Of a stretch of DNA of 64,000 nucleotides, positions 8,563 to 22,500 are shown piece after piece (the stretch's first letter is position 1; each line of letters begins with the position of its first letter). A program made the position numbers and the translations under genes. The notes below the pieces were generated by a model. The model was not told the origin of the DNA, made no database searches, and saw only the letters and a program-made list of their open reading frames with translations. The stretch comes from RGIG1681 sp017467625 (GTDB lineage Bacteria > Bacillota > Clostridia > Christensenellales > UBA1242), in assembly GCA_017467625.1 (NCBI GenBank), contig JAFUSN010000003.1, positions 248,001 to 312,000 of the forward strand, in the 5' to 3' direction.

Positions 8563-9519
8563 ATGAAGAAATTGATAATATTTTTGAATTTTTTAATAGT
8601 GATAAATTTTGTAAATTATCCTATAAAAAATACTAATGCAGAATCTCTAACATATGCAAAAGCTTTAAATAATTGTACACTTTATAAAACAGTAAATTTA
8701 TCAAACGACCTCACTGATATTTATTTTGTTATTCCTGAAACTTATTTTGTCGTTATTATAGAAAATGTTTCAGATGAAGTGATAAAGGTTCAGTATGATA
8801 AATTTATTGGTTATGTTCGTGCTGAATCGGTTGTTGTTGCTACATTTATACCAAATGTTAAAACACTACTAGGTGTAACATTTGATATTAAAGAAACCTC
8901 TGGAACTCAAATTTGGTCATATCCATCATCTGTGTCAGGAACTATTTTAACAACATTATCTGCATCAACAAAAAAAATAAATTATATTGCCTATGCATAT
9001 GGATCAGTGCCAAATGGTGGTGAATCAAATTTATGGTATTTTGTAAGTTACACCCCTGAATTTAATTCAACAAATTATTATGAGGGTTATATTTATAGTG
9101 AAAATGTTACAAACTTATCACCTATTATTCCTAATGTTGAAAGTAACCCAATTAATGAAACTTTAATTCAAAATATTACAAGTGATGACAATGTTCAAAA
9201 GCAACCATCTCAGACATTTCAAACATTATTAATTATAGTTATAGCTGTACCAATTATTTTGTTAATTGCGGTTATTTTGTTGAAAATAACAAAAAAAATT
9301 AAAGAAAATGCAGTTTTTAAGCAAAATAATAAAATTGAAAATAAATACAATTCATCAAAGCCTTTGGCTAATAATATAAAGCAATTTGATAGTCCAATTC
9401 ATAATTTTGAACATAAAACTTTTGTACGTAAAAATTCAGTGCGAAGTACTGACAAAGGATTTTCGAATTCATCGTATCCAAGTTTTCCTGATTATAATTC
9501 TGAGGATGATTGGCTTTGA
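8563..9519 (+). CDS. Membrane-anchored surface protein with SH3-like modules (prophage moron)
   Basis: A 318-residue protein read against the surrounding phage genes. It has an N-terminal signal peptide (KKLIIFLNFLIVINFV, cleavage near residue 25), an exported region of about 190 residues, one membrane helix at about 219-240 (LIIVIAVPIILLIAVILL), then a basic, Asn/Ser-rich cytoplasmic tail of about 75 residues. The exported part holds two modules of about 85 residues, each ending in a GY(V/I) turn (FIGYVRAESV; YEGYIYSENV), like bacterial SH3-type wall-binding domains. The same layout and turn motif occur in the 664-residue protein at 39872. Its 3' end overlaps the convergent regulator gene by 28 bases. 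Own promoter and opposite direction suggest a moron expressed in the lysogen; superinfection exclusion or host-surface modification is a guess. Confidence 0.65.
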   Translation: MKKLIIFLNFLIVINFVNYPIKNTNAESLTYAKALNNCTLYKTVNLSNDLTDIYFVIPETYFVVIIENVSDEVIKVQYDKFIGYVRAESVVVATFIPNVKTLLGVTFDIKETSGTQIWSYPSSVSGTILTTLSASTKKINYIAYAYGSVPNGGESNLWYFVSYTPEFNSTNYYEGYIYSENVTNLSPIIPNVESNPINETLIQNITSDDNVQKQPSQTFQTLLIIVIAVPIILLIAVILLKITKKIKENAVFKQNNKIENKYNSSKPLANNIKQFDSPIHNFEHKTFVRKNSVRSTDKGFSNSSYPSFPDYNSEDDWL

Positions 9520-10103
9520 TAATCCATTTTGTAGTTTATGCTTTTGAAGTAATCAATTATAATTTTAATGTATTTTTCACGCAGCCATTCTTCGTCTTTA
9601 ACTTGTGACTCAATAAAACGCACGGACCATTTATTTTCAATAGCGTTTTTGTAAATCTTATCAATTAATTGCTCCACTTTTCTAAAAACACTTCTTTTTG
9701 AAATTTCATAATCTGTAGCCAAATCTTCAGCTGTCCAATTATAAACATATTTCTTTTCTAAAAAATCCCATTCTTCTTCACTTAGAGATTTATGCATTTG
9801 TTTTGTCATTATGTATATATTGAGCAGTGTATTTTTTCTTTCACTTAAATCAATAACTTGATCAAATTGTTTTGTTATTGAGCTATGTAAATTAAAAATA
9901 TCAGAACTGAATGATATTGTTGTTGCCTGCAGTTCGATAATTTTATCTAATTGCTTAATTATGTTTGGAATAATTGAATGTGTTGTCAGAAATGTTTTTA
10001 TCCAAAATTTAAATTTATCCTTTTCGGTTAATGATTTAATATAGTCTTTAATTTTTTTCTTTTGTTCATAGTCAATTTTCTTTAATTTTGTTGTTTTTTT
10101 CAT
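9492..10103 (-). CDS. Phage transcription regulator, sigma region 4-like (ArpU/RinA-type)
   Basis: A 203-residue basic helical protein from ATG 10101-10103, which has a strong GAGGAG ribosome binding site; the longer frame back to 10130 uses TTG and would include that site in the coding region. Residues about 110-155 read SLSEEEWDFLEKKYVYNWTA followed by EDLATDYEISKRSVFRKVEQ, a helix-turn-helix of the sigma-70 region 4 kind (..s.eelA..l.iSkrsv.rk...). Phage late-gene activators such as ArpU and RinA have this make-up and lie just upstream of the terminase genes, as here. A small terminase subunit with a DNA-binding helix-turn-helix is the alternative. The 3' end overlaps the convergent surface-protein gene. 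Confidence 0.6.
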   Translation of the reverse strand: MKKTTKLKKIDYEQKKKIKDYIKSLTEKDKFKFWIKTFLTTHSIIPNIIKQLDKIIELQATTISFSSDIFNLHSSITKQFDQVIDLSERKNTLLNIYIMTKQMHKSLSEEEWDFLEKKYVYNWTAEDLATDYEISKRSVFRKVEQLIDKIYKNAIENKWSVRFIESQVKDEEWLREKYIKIIIDYFKSINYKMDYQSQSSSEL

Positions 10104-10507
10104 AAAATTCTCCTCATAAAACTTGCCCAAGGTTTATAAGTTCATTTTAGTATACTTTTTTTATAAAAGTGGTTTACCCGTGACATGTTTTTTAAAAAAA
10201 ATTTAAATATGTACAAATTAACCAAAAAGTCATGCTGTGTTTTTGAATTAACAAGTGTTATGTATGTATTACTATTTTTTTTATTATATTTTTGACAATT
10301 TATTGTAATTTACAAAGTCAAATTAAATAGTTATTAAATAATAACATAACAAAAAATTGTAAAATATAATTTTACTTTAATAACTAAACTATTTTTTTTG
10401 AAAAAAAATTCGTTTTTTTCTTTTCAAAAACGACCTTTTATGTTAAAATTAGTTAGTAATATAATAAATTAATATATGCTCGAATAATCAAACTAAGAGG
10501 GATAAAA
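10104..10507. other. Intergenic region between prophage module and giant lipoprotein gene
   Basis: About 400 very AT-rich bases without a convincing gene. On the minus strand there is a TATACT -10-like box (10149-10154) but no good -35. An imperfect inverted repeat has 8-base half-sites ACATGTTT (10183-10190) and AAATATGT (10205-10212). T- and A-tracts near 10390-10437 can fold into weak hairpins. If the prophage has a right attachment site, this is the only place for it here, but no copy of a known att core or tRNA fragment is recognisable. Confidence 0.5.
10460..10501 (+). promoter_or_regulatory. -10 box and ribosome binding site of the giant lipoprotein gene
   Basis: A perfect TATAAT at 10460-10465 (with only a poor -35, TTTATG, 17 bases upstream) would give a leader of about 35 bases. 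It holds an AAGAGGG Shine-Dalgarno sequence (10495-10501), six bases before ATG 10508. Unlike the downstream 664-residue gene, this gene therefore has a conventional leader. Confidence 0.45.
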
Positions 10508-13500
10508 ATGGTTAAGTCAAATTTAATTGGGAAAAATATTATTAAAACAATCGCAAGGTCATTTGTTTTGTTGTTTGTGTGCTTTGCCTCGCTTTTTCTT
10601 GCTGCCTGTGGCAAAACATCATCAAGTGACTCTGGTTTTGATGCTTATGGTAGATATCGCTTAAATCAGCCAAACATCACCTACTATCGCGAAACCACAG
10701 ATGGAAAAGTCAACCAGTACACTGGTTCGTTTTATGTTCCACTTGAATTCTATTTAAACAAAACATTGTCAGAGCAAATTGAACACAAAAGGAATAGACT
10801 AGGTCTTTCTGCTAGTGCTGATGTTGATTTTATCAAAGATTATGACCAGGTTGGTTCACTTGCTATTGATGATTCATGGGGTCAATTTGATTCAACTAAT
10901 TATTCGTATTCTGATTATTTGTTTTGGGTTGATGGAATTGTTTATCAAATTCATGTCACCGTTGATTTTAGTAAATTAGTTAGACACGTGGGTTCAACTT
11001 CAAGCAGATATTTTAATTTAAGCAATTATATTGAGGCAACTGATGATCTTGATAACATTTTCCACTATTCTTACAGAATTGGAAACGAAGGAATATGGAA
11101 AGATGCCTCAACAATAATTTCAACTGTTTACTACACAAGACGTGGAACGGATCAATATGATTTTGTTTCTGGAAGTATTTCAAATAAAACCATTTCATTT
11201 GACCACTGCTTTTATATGGGTTTCAATCCATTTTTAGAGAATGGATCAATAAACAGAAGAATTAGAGTTAAAGCAATACCTAATTTTGATGTTACTCTTA
11301 ATCCTTCAGCGTCATCACTGTCTCTTGGTCTTGATTATCACTCAAGCTCAGTTTATCGTGGAGATTCAATTTTTTCAAAAACAGTTATTTATGATGCGTA
11401 CAAGTTAAACTTTGAATCATACTCTCCTAATAGCGCATATCTTGATTATGGCCAAATTTCATACAATGAAGACAATCCAAGCTTTTACTTTTACAATGTA
11501 AATAAAACATATTCATCTGCAACAAAAAAGAGTTACATTACAGGTGTTTCGGGATTTTTCCCTGCTGGACGAGTTGTTGAAGTTGAGCGTGAATTTGATA
11601 ATACACTTACATCGTCAAATTACGCTTATGCTTCTTGGACCGCAAATAAAAAACAAGTAAATTCTCTTTTTAATGAAAATACTATTCATCGTGATAAATC
11701 AGTTTCAAATTACAGCGAAAGTCAGTTTGAGAACTATGATAAAGGCTATCATGCTTTATTTGGTGCTGATTCTGCCTTTAATGTTTTTGCTGTCAAATCA
11801 TACAATGCTTTATCAGATGTTTATGGAAAAATAACATCCAATTCTCTATCCAGTCATGTTGTTGAAAATCTTAATGGAAGAACAAGTAAAATTTATGTTG
11901 AAACCTCCGCTGATTATAACAATTACATTTTCTATGCAAACTTTGTGAAGATTGATAATTTTTCAATTACTGGAACAATTTTCGACGCTGAAAAAATATT
12001 AAACTCTTCAGAAAATCTTTTGAGTGACGTTAAATATCAAAAAATCAAAGTGTCTAGTGATGGATCAACGAATATGCTCGCCAATGGCAATGTAACTGAT
12101 GGACAAGTTGTATTTGCCGGATTAAATTTTGGTGAATCAGTTCTTTTGTCAAAGCAGTTTATTGAAGATGATGAGAATGTGGTTGAATATAATTTTTATG
12201 GTCAATATGTTTCAGATTTAACCATTGGGAATATTTCTGTTAGTTCAATCAAAAACACCGTAGCCAAAAAGGAATATTTAACGGGAACAATTATAACTTC
12301 AGCCACAGGTTATAAAATTTATATGAAACCTGATGATGTTTCATTTGTTTATGCAAACACATCATTCTACATTGATGGTAATAGAGTTTTTGATCAAGAT
12401 AAAAATGAATTTTTCAACTTTACTGTTGAGCCAGTATACAAAACATTTGATTTAATTGGAATTTCCATAATGGGAACCCGATATGATTCAGAGAGTTCTC
12501 TTGTTGTTGGAGTTAAAGCATATGATGGAAGAAGAGATTATCCAATTGTTGATCCAACTGAACTTGGCATTTCATATGAAGTTATTAAATCAGTAAACTC
12601 ATTTGTTGATTCGTTGGGTTATGTAACAACAACGGCTTATGTTTCAGTTGTGTTGCCTGCTGATATTTCCCTTCAAAAGTATAATGTTATAACAAATAAC
12701 TTCACCACTGCTTCAATCTATGAAAACAACAATTCTTCATACAATCAAATTCTTGCTCTTTCAACAAATGTAAATGGAATACAAAAAAACGAATATTATT
12801 ATTTGACTGAATCTGAAATTAATAGTCGTTTTATAACCACTTTGTCTGGTGGTATTCTTATTTATAATAATGTAGTTTACTCATACAGTGTAAAGAACTT
12901 TAATGCGGATAAAACTTACTATCACTACAATTCTTCAGAATCTGACGACATCCTCATTCGTGTAACTGATTCAACACAAACTAAATACATTTTACTTAAG
13001 CTTGAAAAAATACACTATTCAACGGATTCCTCAGCCGTAAATTACTTACAAACAGGTGCCTCCTCTGCTGAATCAAATTACAAACTCATTTGTGAAGGCT
13101 TTGAAACTAAAGCAGGTGCAGATGCAGCGCTTAGTGCTCATAATGCAAAACAGAATGTTGATTATGCATACCTAATTTACAACGGATATATTTATTTTTC
13201 ATATAATCAAGAAAACTCTCTTTCAAGCACTGAAGAAGCTAATTTTGGTGTAATGCCTACAACAACAATTTCAACTGGAATTACTGCTAAACAAGATTTT
13301 ACAACAGGATACAGTAATGTTATTAATTTTAGTGACACTTCTTCCAAGATTGTTAAAAATCAAGCTATAACTGAAGGAATTACAACCTATCCATTTTCTG
13401 GTTCATATGACAAATGGAATATTTCAGCAGATATTTTGGATAAATATTTCTATACAGTTGAGATGAAATATAGTCCTGAAATTTCTGAAGCAGAGCAAGA

Positions 13501-16500
13501 ATTTATTTTGGAATCAAAATATAGCGAACATGTTTTAGATGAATACAATGATGGTAATGGCCCATTCTACACAATTATTATGAATAATCAACCATACTAC
13601 ATTGTTTCTAGTGAAAGTAATTCTCGTTATGAAATTTATATGACTTATGACTATACAAAATCAACTCAAAAATTTAACACGAGAATTGGTATATTTGCTA
13701 AATCTGGTGATAAACAAATTTTTACTCATTCAAACGATGAAAACGATCAAGATGATGTCACAGAACACACCATTTTTGATAGTTACAAATCTGTTGAATT
13801 GTTATTGCAAGATGGAAAACCAAACAAAATAAAATTCACAAGAGAATGCGCAAAATATAATGAACAAGAACTCTATTTGAATAATGATATAAAAGAATTC
13901 TATGCAACATTCACCTGTTTTGGTGAACCAATTGATTTAGAAAAAGAATTTGGCATTGTAAGACATGAAATTAAAAATGAAAAATTAGTTTTAACAAGAA
14001 AATCTGTAAAGATTGGTGAAACAATATATTATATCGATTTAAACAGTAGGTTTTTGTTTACAGATTTTAAGTGTGTGACGGAGTTAAATACATCAGACAA
14101 AATTGTTTTCTCATATAATGATAGTAACGAATTAAAAATTGAATTTACTAATACTTTCACAACTTATATTGAATTTTCTTATAATGGAAAAACATACAGA
14201 ATTATTAACTCATCACTTGATTTTTATGAGTTAAGTGATGCAACTGGAGGTTATGTTCCAGTAACTTCAATAACCTACTATGATGTTAAAATAGATATGT
14301 CAACCGGTAGTTTCAGTTGCAAATTTGGAAGTGATTTAAAAACAAAAGTAAGCACTTCGCATTCAATCACCTTGGAAAAAGGTGAAAATAACATTGTTGA
14401 TTCTTTGAAAAAATTAACTGATGAAAAAATTATTGGAAAGAATAATAAAGTAACTCGTGATAGTTCAGAGTATGTCATTGGTGCATATGGACTTATAAAG
14501 GCAACAAAATACTTTGGAGGCAGAACAAACACCTCAATAATTTCAGTTGCTTATCCAACCGAGATGCAACTTTTAGCTTTCCAAATTGGTGAAGAATATT
14601 ACTATTTAAATCAAGTTCAAGATGGAACGACAACTAAATTTGAACTTTATGCAAATGCATATTTTCATATAAATGAAACAACAAGCGCTAAAGAAAAAGT
14701 TTATGTTGATAAATTCACTAATGAGGCGAAACTTAATGATTCAGCTTTTATTAGATCATCAATAGTATATTATTTTAATTCAAATGAATTTAAAACTATA
14801 AATGTACCTGGAGTACCTGGAAATTCGATTGATGTTTTTGATTTATATACGGACATGGTTGCTTCAACGGTAAATCTTTATTCAAATGAAGATACCCATG
14901 GAGTTTTGTTGCGCATAAATTCAAAATATTATTATGCAACTAACGGAAGTGGAAGCAATACTGATTCAACTTTACAATATAAATCAAGACAGTATTTATA
15001 CAATACTTCAAATGAAATTGTTGCCAGTGGAAACGATAGCAATAGACAAATATATAAAATCTATCAAATTAATAAGCATAATAATGAGTTTTTATTGCGT
15101 CTTAATATTCAATTGGGAGCAAAGTTGACACATGATGATTTAAATCTTACAGCGAATAACATTCATTTTCCTATCAATACCTACAGTGGATTAAAGTCTA
15201 CTGATTGGTTTGATATTGACGAAAATAAAGGTGAAGAATTCCAATACAATGCAAAAGAATCTAGTATATATGCCTTTTATGATGTTGAAGCCGTTCGAGT
15301 TCTTAGTGGTGGCAGCTTTGTAACTAAATATTACTTAACAACTCCTATTGCAAGTGAAACTACGTTTAATGGAACCTCTATACTTGTTTATAACTATTTT
15401 ATATCAAATTTAAATGAACTTTTTGGAATTCAAGTAATTAGAGGAAGTCAAATTGCTCAAAATCGTGACTTTTATTCTTCATATTATTCAATTTTAGGTG
15501 GAAATCTTGATTTAAATAAATATTATTATGTAAAAGAATTGTCTGAACCTGCGGATATTGAAATATTCCAAGAAGCATCTGCACAAAAGAATTCAAAGGT
15601 TCCATATTTATTAGAAAATTATATTGATGCAGATGGTAATGAACATACTGATAAAGTTTATACTAAAACAAAATTAATTTCACAGCCACAATTTAGGGAT
15701 CAGTCTAATGCTGTCATTACTTCTCTCCCACCAGTTAAAAATGGTGAAATTTCAAATATTTTAGAGCAAACTGATAATGAAAAAATTTCATTTACACTGG
15801 GTGCACCAAGTGGCACTTTATACACTTCAACTGGTGCAGAATATAATTTTACAAATGCAGAAACAACAACTGGTCGTTCATATGCGATAGTTTCAAACAT
15901 CAATCAGGGTGATGATAATACACAGGACCCTCTTACTGCGTATGGTTTTGATCAAGGTAACTTCATTTTAGAAACAAATCAAAATGATACTTTTGTTAAA
16001 AACAATGTTTATTATCACATCAATATTGATGAAACGGATTATTGGCTTGGTATAATGCTTTCATATACCTTATACATTTGTCAAAGTGGTGCCAATAGGC
16101 CAACTGCAGTTGAAATGTATGTGGATCAAATTGGTAATTGTTACGTCGTTTCACGAACTGAAAGAAATGCTGTTTATCTTAAACAACTTGTAACAAGTAA
16201 AGATGAACCAATTATGTTTAAAGACTTATATACTTCCATTTCTGATGACACCGCTTCAACATTAAATAAAAATTACCTATTTGGAACCTATACTGATGAA
16301 AATAATATTTTCGAATGTGAATCAAAGTATTATATTTTAATCAATGGCATTTATTACACTTATAACAAAGACAATGGTAAATTTGAAACAACAACTCCCC
16401 CACACAACTTTGAAGCTAACAAGATTGAGGTTTCTGAAAAACAAGATATTGGTGTTGTATATAAAAACTCAAATGATAATAAATTTTACTATTGTTTGCC

Positions 16501-19500
16501 TAATGGAAAGGTTTACACAACCAATAATTTTACTACAAGGTTTACATTAAATAAATACTATTATTCAAATGGATCTATTCATTATAATTCTGGATATAAA
16601 CGAGATGATTATAATCAAGATCAAGCAAATGGTTTACAACTTTTTACTTTAACAAATTATACTTATGATCCAGAATCAAGACAATTGTTTGATGGGTCAG
16701 GCAATTTCAGTGGATTATTTGTTCAATCTGCTTCAGTTATGAATTTGGTGGATGGAGAGTCTGTTTCAGCAATTAGAGTTGTTTATGACTACTTTACTGA
16801 GCAATATTATTTCTTTAATCAAAATCAAGGATTGATTTATAATGAAAAGAATTTAATGGAAAAAGATTCAATTGAATATAAAGAGTCTAATGGTTCATAT
16901 GGATATCTTCAAAATGGAATCTGCAATAATATTAATTTCTACTATGTCAGTCAAGAAGATAAATTTATTTTTAGACCATCAACTAAGTATTATACTTTTG
17001 TTAATTACAGTATCACAGCATATTTTGAAAATATAGGTTCAACAACGGCTGATGATGTTAAATGGATTCAATCTAGTGCATACCCTCTTTATGAAAATGG
17101 AAGTAATAAATCACTAATACAAGCAATTACAATGCATTCTGATACTGAAATCACATATTGGAAAGAACCAACTTTCAAGAACCAACTTTCAAGAAATGTA
17201 AATACAAAGTATATTGATGTTGGAACTTCTTCGCAGTATGTAATTTCAAAAAATCCAAGTTCATCATCAAGGGTCATAACTCTTCTTGGAAAAAGAAAAG
17301 TTATTGATAATAATGAAAATACTCTTGATTATTCATCATATTCAATGTTGATTCCAACAGTAAAAGAATCACCTATTCTAGATATTAATACTGCATATTT
17401 TGATGTTGATTACACTTCAAAAGATAACATTACTGAGGGATTCCCAGGTGTAAAACTTTTGGATGGCATACCATATGTTAACCCAATGTTTGTGTTTAAT
17501 GTTTATCACAAACAAGGAACCCCTGCATATATTGATTTGGCATTTTTGGTTAACAATGGATACTATGTTGAAATCATAAATAATATAAGGCAGGATGGAA
17601 ATAGTAAGTTAACGACTGATTTTACAACTATTAACTTTAAGTCAACAGCTGAAAACCTGTCTACTGGCGATTATGTTGATAAACTTTATTATATTGTTGA
17701 TAATACAAAATATGAGCCAATTCTAGCATATCGAAAAGTTACCCCAGCTGAACAGTTAACTGCAGTTACATTTACAACTTATTATAATAAATACAGAGAT
17801 GATAGCTCTAGCTATAAATCAATATATATTCCAAATTTTGAGTATATAAATCTTACAAGTGATGAAAAATCCATGTATTATGGGCTTGTTAAAGATGGAG
17901 ACTTCTATTATCAACTTAACACCACTGCCCTAAAGTTTAATGATATAGCAATAAATGATGGCGATGATAGTGAAACGCTATACTTTGATGATGCAACAAT
18001 TTTTGATAATGATAAGGTTGTTTATAGCGACATAGTTTATAGATTTATTAATGGGAACTTCTCCCCTTTAACTGCAAATGAATGTGCAATTTGGGAAACT
18101 TCAACTGTTGCAATTAAAGATATTCCATACTTAGATGTCCATACCTACAAGCAAGATAACAATACTGGTTTAATTTATTTAAGTTCAGACGTTGTTAATT
18201 CAGATGTTAACACAATTTGCAATGGTTTGACAGGTATTGATACAAATATAACAACCGCAAATTCAAATGATGTTAATTATGATAATGTAATCGTTGCTGG
18301 TATCACAAATGCATACAAAGTTTCAACAAATGAAATTTCAAGTTTCGGTGATAATTTATATGGTTATTGGCTTGATAAGTCAATTCACTTACTTGATATT
18401 ACAAAATCACAAAATACATTCCTTAAATGTGGTTCAGAATCAGTTGTTTTAACTGCATCACCACTTATCTCTTTTGATGGTGAAATTTATTATAAACTTA
18501 AAGAATGGAAAGTTTATGTTCGTGAAAATTCTGAAAGAATTCGTGAACTTGGAAATGACTACATTAATGATTTAATTGGGACTTATAGAAATAACGCAAT
18601 TTGTATATTCTCTTCAGATGTTTCTGGATATTATTTATTCTTACCTGTTTATGAAAAGGTTTACACAATGTCAATGGCAACAGAAGTAATTTCAGGCTCA
18701 TTGAATGTTGGTGGATCAATTTCAATTAAGTCTTCTGAAAATTCTGTTGATATTGATGAAGAAAATTATCAAGAAAATCTCTATTTCATTGACCCAATTC
18801 CTGGTTATGACAGCACTATTAATATTTCTTCATACATATTCTTTACTGGTAATTTTAATGATGGCAATCCAATTTTTGCACCACTTAACTTGGATAATAA
18901 CAATTTGGTAATGAGATCACCTAATGCAAATAACTCAATTGCCATTATCAGTTTCATTGATTCTGGAAAAGCAAATGTTTTTGTTTATAAAATTAAACAA
19001 CAAAACGAAGTTTTGTCAGAAGGTGAACCATGCTTTATTGAAATAACCAACACAAATGGTATGTATAGATTCAGCTATAATAGGAATGGCTATGCTTTAT
19101 CAAATGCCAATGTTTTATATACTAATCGTCCATTTGTTCAAACTACATATACGGATAAAAATGGACAATCAAGAATTGGATATACTTATGCCCCATCAAC
19201 TTTAAATAGTTCTATTTCCACTTATAACGCAAGAATAACCAATGTTTTGACATACACATACAAATATACAAAAGATGGAACAGAACACAATGTAATGCTT
19301 TTAAATAATAATTTCTATACTGTTCCAGAGTCAATAATAAGTTCAATTGGATTAAATGAACCTGGAGATGGAACAACAGAACTTGAAATAGATAGAGATA
19401 ATATTTTGTCTTTATTAGATTCTTCCATTGCAAAACTTGTTATAAAGAAATTTAATGTTGCGCAAAATTCAAAAGATGACTCAGTCAATGGGTATTATTC

Positions 19501-22500
19501 AAATACTGAAAAGAATTTGTCAACCGGTGAATTATATGCTGATGAAAATGGGAATATCCATACCACCTTGCAGTATAAAACTAATTACTATTATCGTGAT
19601 TCAGAAATTTTATTAGAGGCAATTCCAAATTCTGGTTACAGATTTGAAAATTGGTATTTTGCTAGATTTGATGAAACTTATGGTTGGACTGTTTCTGATA
19701 AAACTGTTCTTGACGAACTCAACAACTCATATGTTGATGAAATAATTAAAACTGAATTTGCTACAAATTCTGCAGCGACAACTTATAAATTGGATTATAA
19801 GGGTCATTATCCATCTGGCGAACAATATGATTTAACATATACAATTTCAAGGTACGATAGCGACATTGTATTCTCAAATAATATGCAAAAAGTTCCAAAT
19901 TCAGTAAAAAGTAACTATTATGGAATCTTTGCAAATCTTGGGACATCAAGATCACATCCAAATTTTGTAAGAGTTTATCAAATAGAAAATAATCCATCTG
20001 CTTTATATTATGATGAGCATGGTGCAATTCCAGTTCAACTTTCTGATTTTACAATTCAACTAAATAGCTTTGAAGAATTATGGTCACATAACTACATTGG
20101 TTATATGAATTTCTATGATGCAATAAAAATAACATACCAATATGATAGTGACGGAAATATCAATGAAAGATGGACAAGAGTTGGAACTGGTGACAGTTAT
20201 ACCGTTTCAACAACTAAATTTACATTTAATGGTGAAACCATCTACCCTGTTTACACATACAACACCACAACACTCAATTATGATATAGCTTATTACAGGT
20301 CAAATGAATCAGGAAATTTCTATGTTGATGAAAATAACGCACTTCATATTTATAAGTTACATTCAAATGTTAGAGTTGTGGCAAAGTTTATTGAGACTTA
20401 CAAAGCATTTATTTTCAATGAAACTGAAGACGAATCAGGAATTTCTATTGAAGCAATTTATTATTATAATGAGGATGAATCCAAAACAGTCATTAGAACC
20501 AGTGCAAATGGCAGCAATTTAACTGCATTAGATACCCCATTAAAAACGGCTGCTGTAAGCAAAAATTACTTTGGTGCAACAGACACAAGTGAAACTTATC
20601 CTTTTAATGTTACAAAAGATTCAAGTGCTACTCCTGCAAAAACATTATTTGATAATGTGAATAATAAAGATACATCATTTTATGAAGCTTTGTATTCAAA
20701 AAATGATCGTGATCGTTTTGAATCAATTGCTGGTGTAAACAACTTTACGGGTTCATTTGAAAGAAATGCATACGCAATGCTTAGAAATGGAAAAGATAAT
20801 CAACAGTCACTTTCATTGAAAAATTATTATTTTGATGTTGGAACCACCCTGTTCCTGTTAATTAGACTTCAGGCTGAAAAGCAGATAACTATTCATTCAC
20901 TTGGTTTAAATCAAAATTACACGTTAAACTTTGTCATGGAACCAAATAGTGATGTTGTTAAGTCACTTAAAGGATCCGACAATATTGAATATGTTTATTA
21001 TGTTCTAAAAGTTACATTTGACAGAAACATGGAGCAAACAGACGGAATAACAACTAATGCTGGAAATGAAAATCCTGAATATGTTCTTCATCCAGACAGA
21101 TCTAAAAATTTGTCAATTGATGTTTTATCTGGTAACAATTTATCATTTTATGATTCATTATATGATCTTTATTTTGGTTTGTCTGCTTCGAAAGATAGTG
21201 ATATTAATCTTTCACAAAACAATTATCTTAACTTTAATATAGATTCTAATGAATATAAGGTTAAAATTGCCTTTAATAAGGCATTAAATTATACTTATGC
21301 AAACGCTTTTAGTTATTCAAAAACTATGGCGGAATCACTTTATAACCAAATGCTAATGCATGATAACAGTCTAATAACTAGACTAGTTTCTACATGGTCA
21401 ACCATAGAAGATAAAACTATAGTCAAAACTTTCAATAAAAATACATTTATTTTCGACTTCAATGACTATTTAGATGAATCATCAACAACTACTGAAGTTT
21501 ATAAAGCTATAAAATCATACTTTATTGAGGCATTTAATAAGGTTTATCTTGCACAAGAATCTAATAATGCTAATTATAACTTTACAAAATCAATATCTAC
21601 TCTTGAAATACTTTTAAATGAATTATTTAAGAAAATTGATAATAGCATTAATGTTAATGTTATTAACTCACCAAAATTTGATGATTTATATTACTACATG
21701 ACAGTTACTGGAAAAATTCATGTGGGAACTGTTTTCGTTGATTACATTGTTGCTGTTATGAATGATGATTTGGGTGCTTATACAAAATCCATAATTCAAT
21801 CTTTAAAATATGAAACATTTGACAAACTTTCTGACTTTATAACTAGAGTAAACCAAGTAATTTATTCAGCAATTTATAAACGTGATGCATTTAAGATAAA
21901 ATATGCAAAACTATCTGAATCTTATAGCAAAATATATAATATGAATAACAGTCATGCTAGTGCCGACAGTAACACCGAAGAAGAATTATCAAGCATTCCG
22001 ACAATATTCAATTCTATTAAAAAATATCAAGGAAATATATATGATGATGGTGGAAATTGGCGTTCTGGCAATGTTTATAAATTTGGTGGACCATTTAGAT
22101 CTGGAATACTGAACTATATTAACCTTTCAAGTGTTAATGTTTATACTGTTTCTGTATCAACAACTGTAATTGACTCAATAACAACAAAATCAGAAAATAA
22201 CGATGGACAAGAGATAGAAACTCTTTCAGTTGATAAATTTATTTCAAGTTCAAATAATTTTGATGAAAATCCATATTATGCTCTAGCAAATTCAATTTAC
22301 ACGGCCGGTGGTGTTGCAACAAGTCTTGGCAAACTCACATATATTGGTTCAGCTCATCAAATTGATTTAGCTGGTCCAAATGTTGTAACCTATGTTGATG
22401 GGTATAATAAGGTAAATAGATTTGAAACAAAATTTGAAGACTCTCAAAACGAAAATTTGTATGCAGAGTCAACAAACTCTACTGGCTTTAATAATTCATC

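Noticed and set aside
509..9519. Alternative genetic code with TGA as tryptophan
   Set aside because: Several genes end naturally at TGA with the next gene starting in an ATGA overlap, and tryptophans in all proteins are TGG.
10104..10507. Attachment site or small RNA between prophage and giant gene
   Set aside because: No direct repeat of a tRNA end, no strong hairpin with T-tract and no conserved RNA motif could be identified by eye.
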